From an uncultured Bacteroidales bacterium (GTDB lineage: Bacteria > Bacteroidota > Bacteroidia > Bacteroidales > P3), in NCBI GenBank assembly GCA_900317125.1, contig ONFR01000026.1, positions 1 to 40,312 on the forward strand: a DNA stretch of 40,312 bases. Direction: 5' to 3'. Below, piece by piece: positions 27,001 through 35,168 of this stretch (within the stretch, counting starts at the first letter, position 1; each line of letters opens with the position of its first letter). Position numbers and translations under genes: made by a program. The notes under the pieces were generated by a model, which saw nothing but the letters and a program-made list of their open reading frames with translations, was not told where the DNA came from and made no database searches.

Positions 27001-27461
27001 TCCCAAGGGGAGATGTAGACACCCATTTTTATGCCCCCTTCGCGGCAAGCGTCGGAGAGGCTGCGCAGCACATCGCCCTTGCCCTGCAGCCATTGGCTTT
27101 GGGCCACGGTGTGCGTGCTGGCGGGGTTGGGCCAGAGGCAGAAGCCGTCGTGGTGTTTGGCGGTGAGGATGATGCCACGCATGCCTGCAGCCTGGGCTGT
27201 GGCGACCCACTGGTGGCAGTCGAGGGCGGAGGGGTTGAAGAGGTTTTCGGTTTCTGTGCCTTCGCCCCATTCAAGGCCTGTGAAGGTGTTGGGGCCGAAA
27301 TGGCAGAACATGTTCATCTCCATGCGTTGCCACCGCACCTGCTGGGGTGTGGGGCACGGGCCATAGGGCGACGGGGGAGGCGTTCCGCCACTGGTAATCA
27401 CAGAGGCGCATCCGTGCAGCAGTAGTATCGATGCTATCAGGGGGATTATTATTCTGATCAT
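24084..27461 (-). CDS. GH29-GH28 fusion lipoprotein with partial extra GH28 domain
   Basis: This 1125-residue lipoprotein (lipobox LLHGC, Cys18) combines two glycoside hydrolases. Residues about 40-345 are a GH29 alpha-L-fucosidase domain: MFCHFGPNTFTGLEWGEG (51-68), ILTAKHHDGFCLW (98-110), and the likely nucleophile Asp189 in EQWFDGA. Residues about 350-480 look like a carbohydrate-binding/discoidin-type linker. Residues about 500-965 are a GH28-like beta-helix starting YGAVGDGQTLNTRS, with NNDGVDIVDC (683-692) and ADDAFCFKS (705-713). The usual GHG appears as NGIKFG. After a polar linker, about 1020-1118 repeats the first 100 residues of the GH28 domain (SDGRTLNTSS, NPFDYDLD) and stops. Together this suits fucosylated pectin-like glycans. 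The GH28 catalytic set is degenerate. Confidence 0.88.
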   Translation of the reverse strand: MIRIIIPLIASILLLHGCASVITSGGTPPPSPYGPCPTPQQVRWQRMEMNMFCHFGPNTFTGLEWGEGTETENLFNPSALDCHQWVATAQAAGMRGIILTAKHHDGFCLWPNPASTHTVAQSQWLQGKGDVLRSLSDACREGGIKMGVYISPWDRNAPDYGTPAYNDTFRKTLHHALSNYGDIFEQWFDGANGEGQSGRKQQYDWPLFNSTVARLQPQAVIFSDVGPGCHWMGNEQGVNGETCWSRLDIAGFTPGAGAPPLDVLNQGQRNGAAWIPAETDVSIRPGWFYHADEHPKSIQELLNIYYTSVGRNSLLLLNVPPDTRGLIPTEDSLRLMEFRAALDSIFNHDLAAEAKVSATHCRGAAYSPSQVLDTHYHTYWTVPDSCLTPSLTLVFDHPVTFNRVMLQEYIPLGQRVAAFRVEITNNKSDNPVTGWTTLAHGTTIGYKRILLTPLATARAVRIVFEQSLACPVINRVGLFRDDILQPHTAIEQGDTIPATLYGAVGDGQTLNTRSLQAAIDSASARYSRKGAIQTLSIPAGEYVTGTLYLKSGVNLHLDSGAVLLGSLNPFDYVKDPYCRWTALLFSVKQHDISITGQGTIDCRGWEVANNTVNLIHLGLIQDPLKYDRPNETNRPENIHFRECNNITLRGITLRNPASWNQQYDQCRHILIEDQTVDSKSYWNNDGVDIVDCSDVVIRNCNYDAADDAFCFKSHSKDGLSENVLVENCIGRSSANGIKFGTVTRGIFRHFRFRNILIYDTYRSAFTIASVDGAVIDDIVVDSLRSINTGNPFFLRLASRNTNPAHPASVSNVVIKNLYAEVPYEKPDAGYRYEGPVEDQPRNTSPAIISGTPGMRIQNITIQNAEIVFPGQTDTAYAYRGTSPNQLAAIPEWERRYPEFSMWKELPAWGLYLRHADGITLDNVILRVEGNDYRPAIVADDIIGLTLRHTVIKEKKRQPNTGQLIANNVTGLKKQHTTVATRQQKGTRDNLSGIDASATTSDHVTKLNNAIPGSEDNTPYKASLFGCKSDGRTLNTSSIQRALNYIADHGGGTLVFEVGRYLTGSLHIPASVHIHLNEGAILVGSQNPFDYDLDAQGHPALLISDSGHKIDISGLGHIETNTRIEK

Positions 27462-27535
27462 AGATATGTTTTACGTTGATATATTGATACGTTTATATGT
27501 TTTAGGCTAATCGGATAGAGCAATCAACGTTCAGG

Positions 27536-29998
27536 TTATTTGCCATATTCGATAGTGATTTTGATATTCGACAAGGTGACGCTGCTTCCAGGTAGCCAGT
27601 CGGCTTGGCCGTAGGGGGGATGCAGGGTTATCTTCAGTGCGATGTTGTTCCCACTTGCGAGGGGGAATGCTTTGGTGATGCTCACATGTTTCCCCTTGGT
27701 GTAGTTTCGGTAGAGGGGTTCGTCGTGGCGCTGTTCGCCCTTGCCATCGGTGAGGTGGAAGGTGAGGATGTGGTATTGCTGCATGGTGGGGTCTCCCACG
27801 ATGGTGGCATCGGCTTCGAGCGAAACCCTCGCAGTGGTGTACCCTTGTTTTGCGTGTAGCTGAGTGGAGGGGAAGACGGTGTGCTCGGTATAGGATGATT
27901 GATTGTCGGGTGTGGCGCTTGTAATATCGGTATCGGACAGATAGATGGTTGCTGTAGTGTATCGGCTGGTGCCCACGGGATGGGCGGTAAGGTGGTTGGA
28001 GAGGTAGGTGTAGGAGTAGAGGTATCGGAGCAGTTCCATCTGTCTTCTGCATGAGTCCAGGGCTTCGGTATCGTTGCAGGGATGTAGGGTCAGGTCTGAA
28101 CCGAAGGTGTAGAACTCTTCGCTGAGGTAGTTGTTGGCGGGCTGGTAGTAGTAGTTGCGGTAGATGATGTTCTGTATCGTGTGGGTATAGTTGACCACTA
28201 CGAGGGTCTTGGGCGAGGGGCCGAGACCGTCGCCCAGCCAATGGACGGTGGGATGGGGTTTCAGCCCGAAGCGGGATGTAAGAAGGCTGTAGAGAGCGGG
28301 AGCGATGTCGTTGTGTGTGACGAGATGGGTGAAAGTGGCATGACGTTTGACGAGGGGCGACCAGAGGATGAGCGGCACATGGTGCGAGGCGAGGTAGTCG
28401 CCACGCTGACGGCCCGAGGCGTGGTCGCCAGTGATGACGAAGAGGGTGTTGGCGTAGCCGGGGAGCTTGCGGTAGCCGTTAATGAAGCGGCGCAGACAGT
28501 CGTCGGTGAAGAGGCAGGCGGGGAAGAGGGAGGCAAGGCCAACGCCAGCCGGTTTCAACAGGGAGGCGCGCCGCTGGTAGTCTTGCTGCAGAGCTTTGTC
28601 CGGAAGGCGCAGCTCTTCGTGCATAGAGAGGGTGGTGACGAGCGAGAGGTGTGGAGCGTGGTGTGGGTGGCGGGAGTAGCCTTCGAGGTCGTTGAGGGTG
28701 TGGGCAAAGAGGATGTCGTCGTTGTAGCCCCACCAGTAGGCACCCTGCGGCGGAGAGGAGACAAACTCGTCGTATAGTGGCGAGAGGTAGTCGAGGCGCT
28801 GGGCGGTGAGGTACTCGTAGATGCAGTCGAAATGGAAGTCGCCGGCATAGTATGCCCGGGTGTTGTAGCCGGACGATTTGAGGAGGGAGAAAAGGCTGTT
28901 GTGGTCAGGCATCATGCCGAACTGGAAACTGCGTGGGCCGCCTACCGAGCCAGTGACGGCAGGTATGGCTCCGTAGCTGCGCATGGTGGTGGAGAGGCAG
29001 TTGGGCCAGTAGAGCCCTGTGGCCGCCAGGGAGTCGACAAATGGCATGGCTCCCGTGCCCATCATCTCGGCCCCCAACGATTCCACGATGATGATAACAA
29101 TATTGGGTGTTTCTTTGCCCGATTGGAAATAGGGTGAGAGGAAGGTGTCGACAGGGGTGGGTCGCTCCAAGGGGTAGCGAGGGTCGAGGGGTGTGCCCCA
29201 CTCGGGGTGGGTGGCGAGGAGTTCGGTGATGTACTGTTGGTTGTACTCTGTTTGCTGGCCGTTTGCCGGATTGTGGCGGGTTTGACGGAAATAGACGCGG
29301 CAGTCGTCGACCAGATAGAGGGTTTTGTTGAGGATGAATTGACGATAGTTGTTTACTACCAGGTGCGACATTTTGAATACAAGCGAAAGCACTATCAATA
29401 TGCCGACAATCACTGCTGTTGCCCAAACGGCCGGTGTGGGACGCTTGGCACGCCACAGGGCGATGAGTGTTATGCCGCCCGTCAGCACGGCCACCAGCAC
29501 CAGAGGCACTACCACACCCATGGCTCCTTTTATGGCCATGAGTGTTTCGTTGAATGGCCGCACCGCCAGTTCGCAACCCAGCATGAAGCCGTTGTGCGCC
29601 ACATACAGCGTCAGCCCGGTTTCCGACAGCAGCAGGAGTGCATACAGGATTGCGGCAGTGGTCACGGCTGCGCGTTCGGAGAGCAGTCGTATCAGAAAGT
29701 AAAGGATACCTATGGCCAAGGCTTCCCACGAGGCCACAATCAGGTTATACACCAGTGCATGGACCCATATACGGGCTTGGAGCGAGCCCTCACCCAGCAC
29801 AAGGAGCTCGACCACCTTGAGGACTGTCAGCCCCAACAGGTATACACCCACTATGGCCAGATAGCGTGCCAGCGATTGTTTGAAACGCCCGGGTGCCGTG
29901 GTGGTTTGTTGCGGGGGAAGTGAAAAACCAGCGGGTTTCAGCCCTTCCTTAACATCGGCGATGCATCTACAACGGATGTGATGCGGATGCTGGATCAT
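27536..29998 (-). CDS. LTA-synthase/sulfatase-like membrane enzyme
   Basis: This 820-residue protein has about five N-terminal membrane segments (around 45-67, 82-105, 112-134, 159-182 and 190-208). A periplasmic alkaline-phosphatase-superfamily domain follows from about residue 297. Visible there are PNIVIIIVESLGAEM with metal-ligand Glu306, a candidate nucleophile Thr337/Thr338 in STTMRSYG, and VITGDHASG with the metal-binding Asp-His pair. A strand-rich C-terminal region (about 650-820) is additional to the family core. Related Bacteroidetes enzymes transfer phosphoglycerol or phosphoethanolamine, or cleave sulfate or phosphate esters. The substrate is unknown. Its ATG overlaps the thioesterase stop as ATGA, so the two are translationally coupled. 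Confidence 0.82.
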   Translation of the reverse strand: MIQHPHHIRCRCIADVKEGLKPAGFSLPPQQTTTAPGRFKQSLARYLAIVGVYLLGLTVLKVVELLVLGEGSLQARIWVHALVYNLIVASWEALAIGILYFLIRLLSERAAVTTAAILYALLLLSETGLTLYVAHNGFMLGCELAVRPFNETLMAIKGAMGVVVPLVLVAVLTGGITLIALWRAKRPTPAVWATAVIVGILIVLSLVFKMSHLVVNNYRQFILNKTLYLVDDCRVYFRQTRHNPANGQQTEYNQQYITELLATHPEWGTPLDPRYPLERPTPVDTFLSPYFQSGKETPNIVIIIVESLGAEMMGTGAMPFVDSLAATGLYWPNCLSTTMRSYGAIPAVTGSVGGPRSFQFGMMPDHNSLFSLLKSSGYNTRAYYAGDFHFDCIYEYLTAQRLDYLSPLYDEFVSSPPQGAYWWGYNDDILFAHTLNDLEGYSRHPHHAPHLSLVTTLSMHEELRLPDKALQQDYQRRASLLKPAGVGLASLFPACLFTDDCLRRFINGYRKLPGYANTLFVITGDHASGRQRGDYLASHHVPLILWSPLVKRHATFTHLVTHNDIAPALYSLLTSRFGLKPHPTVHWLGDGLGPSPKTLVVVNYTHTIQNIIYRNYYYQPANNYLSEEFYTFGSDLTLHPCNDTEALDSCRRQMELLRYLYSYTYLSNHLTAHPVGTSRYTTATIYLSDTDITSATPDNQSSYTEHTVFPSTQLHAKQGYTTARVSLEADATIVGDPTMQQYHILTFHLTDGKGEQRHDEPLYRNYTKGKHVSITKAFPLASGNNIALKITLHPPYGQADWLPGSSVTLSNIKITIEYGK

Positions 29999-30393
29999 GG
30001 GATTGTCTTTTTCGCTTTGCTCTCGGTGTTGGCTTGGAATTTGGCATTGTCAATGATGAAACGCTCATGCTCCCCTTCGCCAATGAGACCGCAAGCGTCA
30101 TAGGCTTTAACATTGAAAACGAGCCGTCGGCGGTCCACCTCAATCAGTTCGCTGTCGCACCACACCTCCATGCCGATGGGGGTGGCGGAGCAATGCGACA
30201 CATTGATATGTGTGCCCACCGTGCTTTGGCCTTCGGGCAGGAGGGGCGCCACACTTTCAGCACAGGTCTGTTCCATCAGGGCTATCATCATGGGGGTGGC
30301 AAACACCTGTGCCAAACCGCTGCCCACGCGGTCGGCGGTCATCTGGTCGGTGACGGTTTGTCGCAGTTGGTTTTTTATTCCTGGGGTTATCAT
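29995..30393 (-). CDS. FlK-like hotdog thioesterase
   Basis: This 132-residue hotdog-fold protein resembles the FlK-type acyl-CoA thioesterases. It has VGSGLAQVFATPMMIALMEQT with a conserved Glu in the helix, then STVGTHINVSHCSATPIGMEV, with the catalytic-type Thr/His region, and a final strand GEGEHERFIID. It hydrolyses an acyl-CoA, probably a small one; the substrate is not evident. Its stop overlaps the start of the LTA-synthase-like gene by 4 bases (ATGA). recQ lies 67 bases upstream on the same strand. Confidence 0.8.
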   Translation of the reverse strand: MITPGIKNQLRQTVTDQMTADRVGSGLAQVFATPMMIALMEQTCAESVAPLLPEGQSTVGTHINVSHCSATPIGMEVWCDSELIEVDRRRLVFNVKAYDACGLIGEGEHERFIIDNAKFQANTESKAKKTIP

Positions 30394-30460
30394 AATAAGA
30401 TGTGTTAACGTGGGAATGTGCTAATCAGATTTACGAATGAACGCATTCAGGCATTCAAAA

Positions 30461-32668
30461 TTAGTGACCGTAGTCGGACATGAATTTGATACGCATCAGG
30501 CGTATCTCCTCAGGGGGGTAGTCTTCGTCGTCGTCGAATTCGTCGTAAGCCTCTTGAAGGGCTTCTTCCATATTGACATTCTCCGATTCGCGCCAATAGT
30601 CGAGAAGCACCTGCTGGTGTTCGGGTTCGATGTTCTCGTCGATGTAGTAGTCGATATTGAGTTTTGTGCCTGATGAAATGATGCGTTCAATCTCTGCCAT
30701 GAGTTCGTCGAGGGTCATGCCTTTGCCTCGAGCAATGTCGTCAAGCGATTTCCGGCGGTCGATGGCCTGAATGATGTAGATTTTGTTTTCGGAGCGGCGT
30801 GCCGAGGAGTGGACGACAATGTCCTGAGGCCTTTCGATATCGTTTTCTTCGACATAGGTCTTGATGAGGTCGACAAACGGCTGTCCGTATTTCTGGGCTT
30901 TGGCGATACCTACACCCACACAGCGACTGAGCTCCTCGACGGTGCAGGGATACTGGATGGTCATATCGTTGATGGAACGGTCCTCGAAGATGACGTGCAG
31001 CGGGAGCTTTTCGTGGCGTGCTATGTTGCGCAGAAGGCTTTTGAGTTGAGTGTAGAGTGCCTCGTCGCCCACAGCGGCACCTCCTGTAGGCGTAGGACCA
31101 GTGTCCTCGTCGGAGGATTGGCTGTAGTCGTGGTCGCAGGCTACCATGATGTCGTAGGGTTTCTTGATGAAACGGTGTCCCGCAGGGGTGAGTTTGAGCA
31201 CACCGAACATCTCAATCTCTTTGGTGAGAAGCTTCTCGAATAGCGCTTGCCGCAGGACGGCTTTCCAGAAGAGGGCGTTGTGGTCGGTGCCTTGTCCCCA
31301 TTGCTCAAGTTCGTCCTGGTGGTATATTTTGGTGTTGCTGTTTTTCTTCCCCATCATCACATCGACAATGTCCTGTGCCTTGAAGGCCTGTTTGGTGGCC
31401 AGCACGGTTTCGAGGGCATATTGCATCTCTTCGCGTGCAGGGACACGGGGTTTGGGATGGACACAGTTGTCGCAGCAGCCACAGTTCTCTACGTTGTAGT
31501 CTTCACCGAAGTAACGCAGGAGGTTCAACCGGCGGCATACCGATGACTCGGCGTAGCTGACCACCTCTTGCACTAGCTGGTTGGCCATCTCCTGCTCGGT
31601 GATATTTTTGTCGGTGAAGAATTTGTATAGTTTCTCCACGTCTTGTTCGGAGTAGAAAGCGATGCACTGGCCTTCGCCGCCGTCGCGGCCTGCACGGCCA
31701 GTCTCCTGGTAGTAGCCTTCGAGGCTTTTGGGTATGTCGTGGTGAATGACGAAACGCACATCGGGCTTGTCGATGCCCATGCCGAAAGCGATGGTGGCAA
31801 CGATAACATCCACTTCTTCCATCAGGAATTTGTCCTGGTTCTCGGCACGCACTTTGTTGTCCAGTCCAGCATGGTAGGGAAGGGCTTTGATGCCGTTGAG
31901 TTGCAGCAGCTCGGCCAGCTCCTCAACGCGTTTGCGGGTGAGGCAGTAGATGATGCCGCTTTTGCCTTCGTTCTGTCGGACGAATTTCACTATCTCACGG
32001 TGGAGCTCGATAGGTTCAGAGGGTTTGGGGCGTACCTCGTAGTAAAGGTTCGGCCTGTTGAAAGAGGAGATGAAGAGGTTGGCGTGCTCCATGCGCAGGT
32101 TCTTGATGATGTCCTGCTGCACCTTGGGGGTGGCGGAGGCTGTGAGGGCGAGGATGGGAACATGGGGGTTGATGGAATCCACGGCGTTGCGTAGACGGCG
32201 GTATTCGGGGCGGAAGTCGTGTCCCCACTCGGAGATGCAGTGGGCTTCATCGATGGCAAAGAAGGAGATGTCGAGCTGTTGCAGGAATTCGACGGTTTCC
32301 TCTTTCGAGAGGGTTTCGGGGGCGACATAAAGCAGTTTGGTGCCCCCTTTCATCAAGTCGTCCTTCACCTCGCGGGTTTGCACTTTGGAAAGGGAGGAGT
32401 TGAGGAAGTGTGCCACACCGTCGCGTCCGGCTGTATACCGAACAGCGTCGACCTGGTTCTTCATTAAGGCTATGAGGGGCGAAACCACGATGGCTGTGCC
32501 TTTGCAAATCATGGCGGGGAGCTGGTAGCAGAGCGATTTTCCACCACCGGTCGGCATGATTACAAAAGTGTCGTGTCCTTCCAAGACGCTGTTAATGATA
32601 GCCTCCTGTTCGCCTTTGAAATTATCGAAGCCGAATATTTCTTTCAAATGTGTCAGCAAAACAGTCAT
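30461..32668 (-). CDS. recQ: ATP-dependent DNA helicase RecQ
   Basis: This 735-residue 3'-5' helicase acts in recombination and fork repair. It has Walker A MPTGGGKS (38-45), DEAH box IDEAHC (about 139-144), the motif VI region YQETGRAGRDG, the RecQ zinc-binding Cys set (VCRRLNLLRYFG then ENCGCCDNC), the winged-helix domain, and an HRDC-like C-terminal region. An acidic tail (DEFDDDEDYPPEE) lies near the end. The start at 32668 is chosen because MTVLLTHLKEIFGF matches RecQ starts and the promoter -7 box lies just upstream (32706-32699). The 112-codon upstream extension would run through that promoter. Confidence 0.95.
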   Translation of the reverse strand: MTVLLTHLKEIFGFDNFKGEQEAIINSVLEGHDTFVIMPTGGGKSLCYQLPAMICKGTAIVVSPLIALMKNQVDAVRYTAGRDGVAHFLNSSLSKVQTREVKDDLMKGGTKLLYVAPETLSKEETVEFLQQLDISFFAIDEAHCISEWGHDFRPEYRRLRNAVDSINPHVPILALTASATPKVQQDIIKNLRMEHANLFISSFNRPNLYYEVRPKPSEPIELHREIVKFVRQNEGKSGIIYCLTRKRVEELAELLQLNGIKALPYHAGLDNKVRAENQDKFLMEEVDVIVATIAFGMGIDKPDVRFVIHHDIPKSLEGYYQETGRAGRDGGEGQCIAFYSEQDVEKLYKFFTDKNITEQEMANQLVQEVVSYAESSVCRRLNLLRYFGEDYNVENCGCCDNCVHPKPRVPAREEMQYALETVLATKQAFKAQDIVDVMMGKKNSNTKIYHQDELEQWGQGTDHNALFWKAVLRQALFEKLLTKEIEMFGVLKLTPAGHRFIKKPYDIMVACDHDYSQSSDEDTGPTPTGGAAVGDEALYTQLKSLLRNIARHEKLPLHVIFEDRSINDMTIQYPCTVEELSRCVGVGIAKAQKYGQPFVDLIKTYVEENDIERPQDIVVHSSARRSENKIYIIQAIDRRKSLDDIARGKGMTLDELMAEIERIISSGTKLNIDYYIDENIEPEHQQVLLDYWRESENVNMEEALQEAYDEFDDDEDYPPEEIRLMRIKFMSDYGH

Positions 32669-32685
32669 AATCCAAAAAAAAAGTG

Positions 32686-32706
32686 TAATTTTGCATTTCA
32701 AAGATA
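32686..32706. promoter_or_regulatory. overlapping divergent -7 boxes for recQ and kpsF
   Basis: TAATTTTG on the plus strand (32686-32693) points to kpsF, and TATCTTTG on the minus strand (32706-32699) points to recQ. Transcription of kpsF would begin near 32699, and that of recQ near 32693, so the two start regions overlap. Confidence 0.6.
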
Positions 32707-32721
32707 CCATTTTTTCTTCAA

Positions 32722-32745
32722 ATGGCAAAAAAAAAACAACATTGA
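32722..32745 (+). other. A10 tract at the kpsF start
   Basis: ATG (32722) then GC and ten A (32727-32736) give a 7-codon peptide ending at TGA 32743-32745. One more A would fuse the ATG to the kpsF frame. Slippage or a sequencing/assembly length error are both possible. Confidence 0.7.
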
Positions 32746-33722
32746 AGACTAAAGAAGAAATACAGAGAATTGCAATAGAAGTAATTGCAGAAGAAAAAAA
32801 AGCTGTCGAAAGTCTCGCTTCGCACATCGGTAACAGCTTCTCGGCAGCCGTAGAAACGATTTTTTGCACCTCCGGCCGCGTCATCTTCACGGGCATCGGG
32901 AAGAGTGCCAACATCGCTGCCAAGGTGGTGTCGACCCTCAACAGCACGGGTACACCCGCCCTCTTTATGCATGCCGCCGACGCCATCCATGGCGACCTCG
33001 GCATGATTCAGCCCACCGATGTGGTGGTGTGTGTCTCCAAAAGTGGCAACACCCCTGAGATCAAAGTCCTTATCCCATTGGTCAAGAACTTCGGCAACAA
33101 GCTTATCGCCATAGTGGGCAACACCGACTCCTTCCTTGCTCGCGAGGCCGACATCGTGCTCGACACCACCGTGGAGCATGAGGCCTGTCCCAACAACCTT
33201 GCCCCGACCAGCAGCACCACCGCGCAGTTGGTCATGGGCGACGCCCTGGCCATCGCACTCATGGCTTGCCGCGACTTCTCGGCACGCGACTTCGCCCGCT
33301 TCCATCCCGGCGGCGCTTTGGGCAAGCAGCTCTATATGCGGGTCAGCGACCTCTACCTCCAGAACGAGAAACCCAGTGTTTCACCCGAAACCCCCGTGCG
33401 CGAAACCATCCTCGAGATGACCTCCCGACGGTTGGGTTGCGCCGTTGTCGTCACACCATCTCCTCAAGGTCTGGCTGTAGAGGGAATCGTCACCGATGGT
33501 GACCTTCGCCGCATGATTAAGGCCAACACATCGTTCGACCGACTCACCGCCGCCGACATCATGACCCGCAACCCCAAGACCATCGTCGATACCGAGTATG
33601 CCGTCAACGCCCTCCACCTCATGCGCACCCACAGCATCACCCAGCTGGTGGTCGTCGACAGCCAAGGGTGCTATCTCGGCGTTCTACACCTCCACGATAT
33701 CCTCCGCGAGGGAATTATATAA
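32742..33722 (+). CDS. kpsF: D-arabinose 5-phosphate isomerase, KpsF/KdsD type
   Basis: This enzyme turns ribulose 5-phosphate into arabinose 5-phosphate, the first step of Kdo synthesis for lipopolysaccharide. The SIS domain (about 30-165) has RVIFTGIGKSANIAAK and VVCVSKSGNTPEI. The block RFHPGGALGKQLYM leads to two CBS domains (VSDLYL to VTDGDLRRMI; DIMTRNPKT to LHLHDILREG). Its start is a problem. The first ATG after the promoter (32722) is followed by an A10 tract and is out of frame, ending at TGA after seven codons. With 11 A it would read MAKKKTTLKTKEEI in frame. As sequenced, TTG at 32742 is the first in-frame start, giving 326 residues, close to normal. lptB follows 110 bases later. 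Confidence 0.9.
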   Translation: MKTKEEIQRIAIEVIAEEKKAVESLASHIGNSFSAAVETIFCTSGRVIFTGIGKSANIAAKVVSTLNSTGTPALFMHAADAIHGDLGMIQPTDVVVCVSKSGNTPEIKVLIPLVKNFGNKLIAIVGNTDSFLAREADIVLDTTVEHEACPNNLAPTSSTTAQLVMGDALAIALMACRDFSARDFARFHPGGALGKQLYMRVSDLYLQNEKPSVSPETPVRETILEMTSRRLGCAVVVTPSPQGLAVEGIVTDGDLRRMIKANTSFDRLTAADIMTRNPKTIVDTEYAVNALHLMRTHSITQLVVVDSQGCYLGVLHLHDILREGII

Positions 33723-33729
33723 AATCGTT

Positions 33730-33829
33730 TATACGTTGATAAGTTTATACGTTTAACGCCCCACATCATATCAATGTATCAACATATCAACGTATCAACA
33801 ACCAACGTATCAACATATCAACAAATCAA
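33730..33829. repeat. degenerate 8-9-bp repeat between kpsF and lptB
   Basis: Units of the form atcaac/gt/at (atcaatgt, atcaacat, atcaacgt, aaatcaac) occupy nearly the whole spacer. The opposite-strand form (acgttgat, tttatacg) is seen at its left end and again at about 27468-27505. Confidence 0.75.
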
Positions 33830-33832
33830 CAC

Positions 33833-34657
33833 ATGCAACTCCGAACCGAAAACGTAGTCAAGATATACCGCTCTCGCACCGTAGTAAAAGAAGTCAGCGT
33901 CAGTGTGCAGCAAGGCGAGATAGTAGGCCTGCTGGGTCCCAACGGTGCCGGCAAGACCACCACATTCTATATGATAGTGGGCATCATCAAGCCCTACTCC
34001 GGACGTGTGTTTCTCGACGACCGTGAAATCACCAAAATGCCCATGTACCGCCGTGCCCAGCTTGGTGTTGGCTATTTGGCACAAGAGGCCTCCGTCTTTC
34101 GCCACATGTCCGTCGAGGACAATATCATGTCCATCCTCGAGTTCCGCAAAGACCTCACAACAGCCGAGCGGAAAGAGAAGCTCCAATCCCTCATCACCGA
34201 ATTTGGTCTTGAGAAGATTCGCCGCAGCAAAGGCATCCAGCTTTCCGGTGGCGAACGCCGCCGCACCGAGATAGCGCGGGCACTGGCCAACGACCCCAAG
34301 TTTCTCCTCCTCGACGAACCCTTTGCCGGTGTCGACCCCATCGCCGTGCAGGACATTCAGGATATTGTCGCCCACCTCAAGGACCGCAACATCGGTATCC
34401 TCATCACCGACCACAACGTCCACGAAACCCTCAGCATCACCGACCGTGCCTACCTCCTCTACGAAGGCAGTGTGCTCCACCACGGTACCCCCGAAGAGAT
34501 GGCCGCCGACCCCGACGTGCGGGAGAAATACCTCGGCCGCGACTTCGAGCTCCGCCGCGCCAGCACCCGCGCCCTCAATGCCGAAGCAACCGAAAGCACA
34601 GAAGGCGTACCGTCCGAGCCGGACCATGGCAACGATGAGGAACAAATTGATAATTGA
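33833..34657 (+). CDS. lptB: LPS export ABC transporter ATPase LptB
   Basis: This 274-residue cytoplasmic ATPase of the LptBFG complex drives lipopolysaccharide from the inner membrane to the outer membrane bridge. It shows Walker [10 protein letters not shown] (35-43), the LptB block [21 protein letters not shown] (about 78-98), the signature LSGGE (137-141), Walker B FLLLDEP (157-163) and the LptB-typical [13 protein letters not shown] with [10 protein letters not shown]. The usual core ends near residue 245. The last 30 residues are an acidic, low-complexity tail ([20 protein letters not shown]). It follows kpsF, so Kdo supply and LPS export are linked. Confidence 0.95.
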   Translation: MQLRTENVVKIYRSRTVVKEVSVSVQQGEIVGLLGPNGAGKTTTFYMIVGIIKPYSGRVFLDDREITKMPMYRRAQLGVGYLAQEASVFRHMSVEDNIMSILEFRKDLTTAERKEKLQSLITEFGLEKIRRSKGIQLSGGERRRTEIARALANDPKFLLLDEPFAGVDPIAVQDIQDIVAHLKDRNIGILITDHNVHETLSITDRAYLLYEGSVLHHGTPEEMAADPDVREKYLGRDFELRRASTRALNAEATESTEGVPSEPDHGNDEEQIDN

Positions 34658-34739
34658 AAAGTGAGACCTCGATAGTGTTAGTGTCCGATATTAATACTTC
34701 GAGGTAGCCTGAAAAGCCAGTCGGGTTACCGATGTGGGT

Positions 34740-35030
34740 TTAGTTGATTGGGCATGAGAGGGGTGTGTCGCCAATGTCGTATCCACGGTGTCGTGCCAGC
34801 CACAACAGCGCATAACTGCAGGTAGCCTCCACCCGGCCTCCCCTACGTTCAATCTCTTTCACCGCACGGCGCACCAGCTTCGACGCGATGCCTTGACCTC
34901 TCAGACGGTCGTCCACATAAGTGTGGTTGATGACGTACACGCCTTTCTCACTTTCAGGGAACGTCACTTCCCCCACCTCCTCACCATTCTCCGTAACGGC
35001 AATTCTGTTCTTGTATGTGATATATTCCAT
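34740..35030 (-). CDS. small GNAT-type acetyltransferase (YjdJ-like)
   Basis: This 96-residue protein matches the minimal GNAT family (Acetyltransf_CG/YjdJ). It has GEEVGEVTFPES, then INHTYVDDRLRGQGIASKLVRRAV containing the acetyl-CoA-binding R-x-x-G-x-G/A loop (RGQGIA), and a C-terminal CSYALLWLARH. Such proteins are short because they lack the N-terminal half of normal GNATs. The acceptor is unknown. It is transcribed toward lptB (convergent, 82 bases apart) and starts 138 bases downstream of the Fic gene end on the same strand. It may be a separate unit. Confidence 0.85.
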   Translation of the reverse strand: MEYITYKNRIAVTENGEEVGEVTFPESEKGVYVINHTYVDDRLRGQGIASKLVRRAVKEIERRGGRVEATCSYALLWLARHRGYDIGDTPLSCPIN

Positions 35031-35168
35031 CTTGGTATGCAGTTATATCTTGGCGTTTTTTTTGTGCTTTTACTATAACTATAATTGTTCTTTCAAATTG
35101 TCTTTTGCTGTTTGCTGTTTGCGTTCTATGAAGTTACTGAATGGATTTATTGGGGCAGGTCTAACAGT

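Noticed and set aside
32556..32741. kpsF start at the upstream ATG 32556
   Set aside because: It lies upstream of the kpsF promoter, inside the recQ coding region, and would require a transcript starting there.
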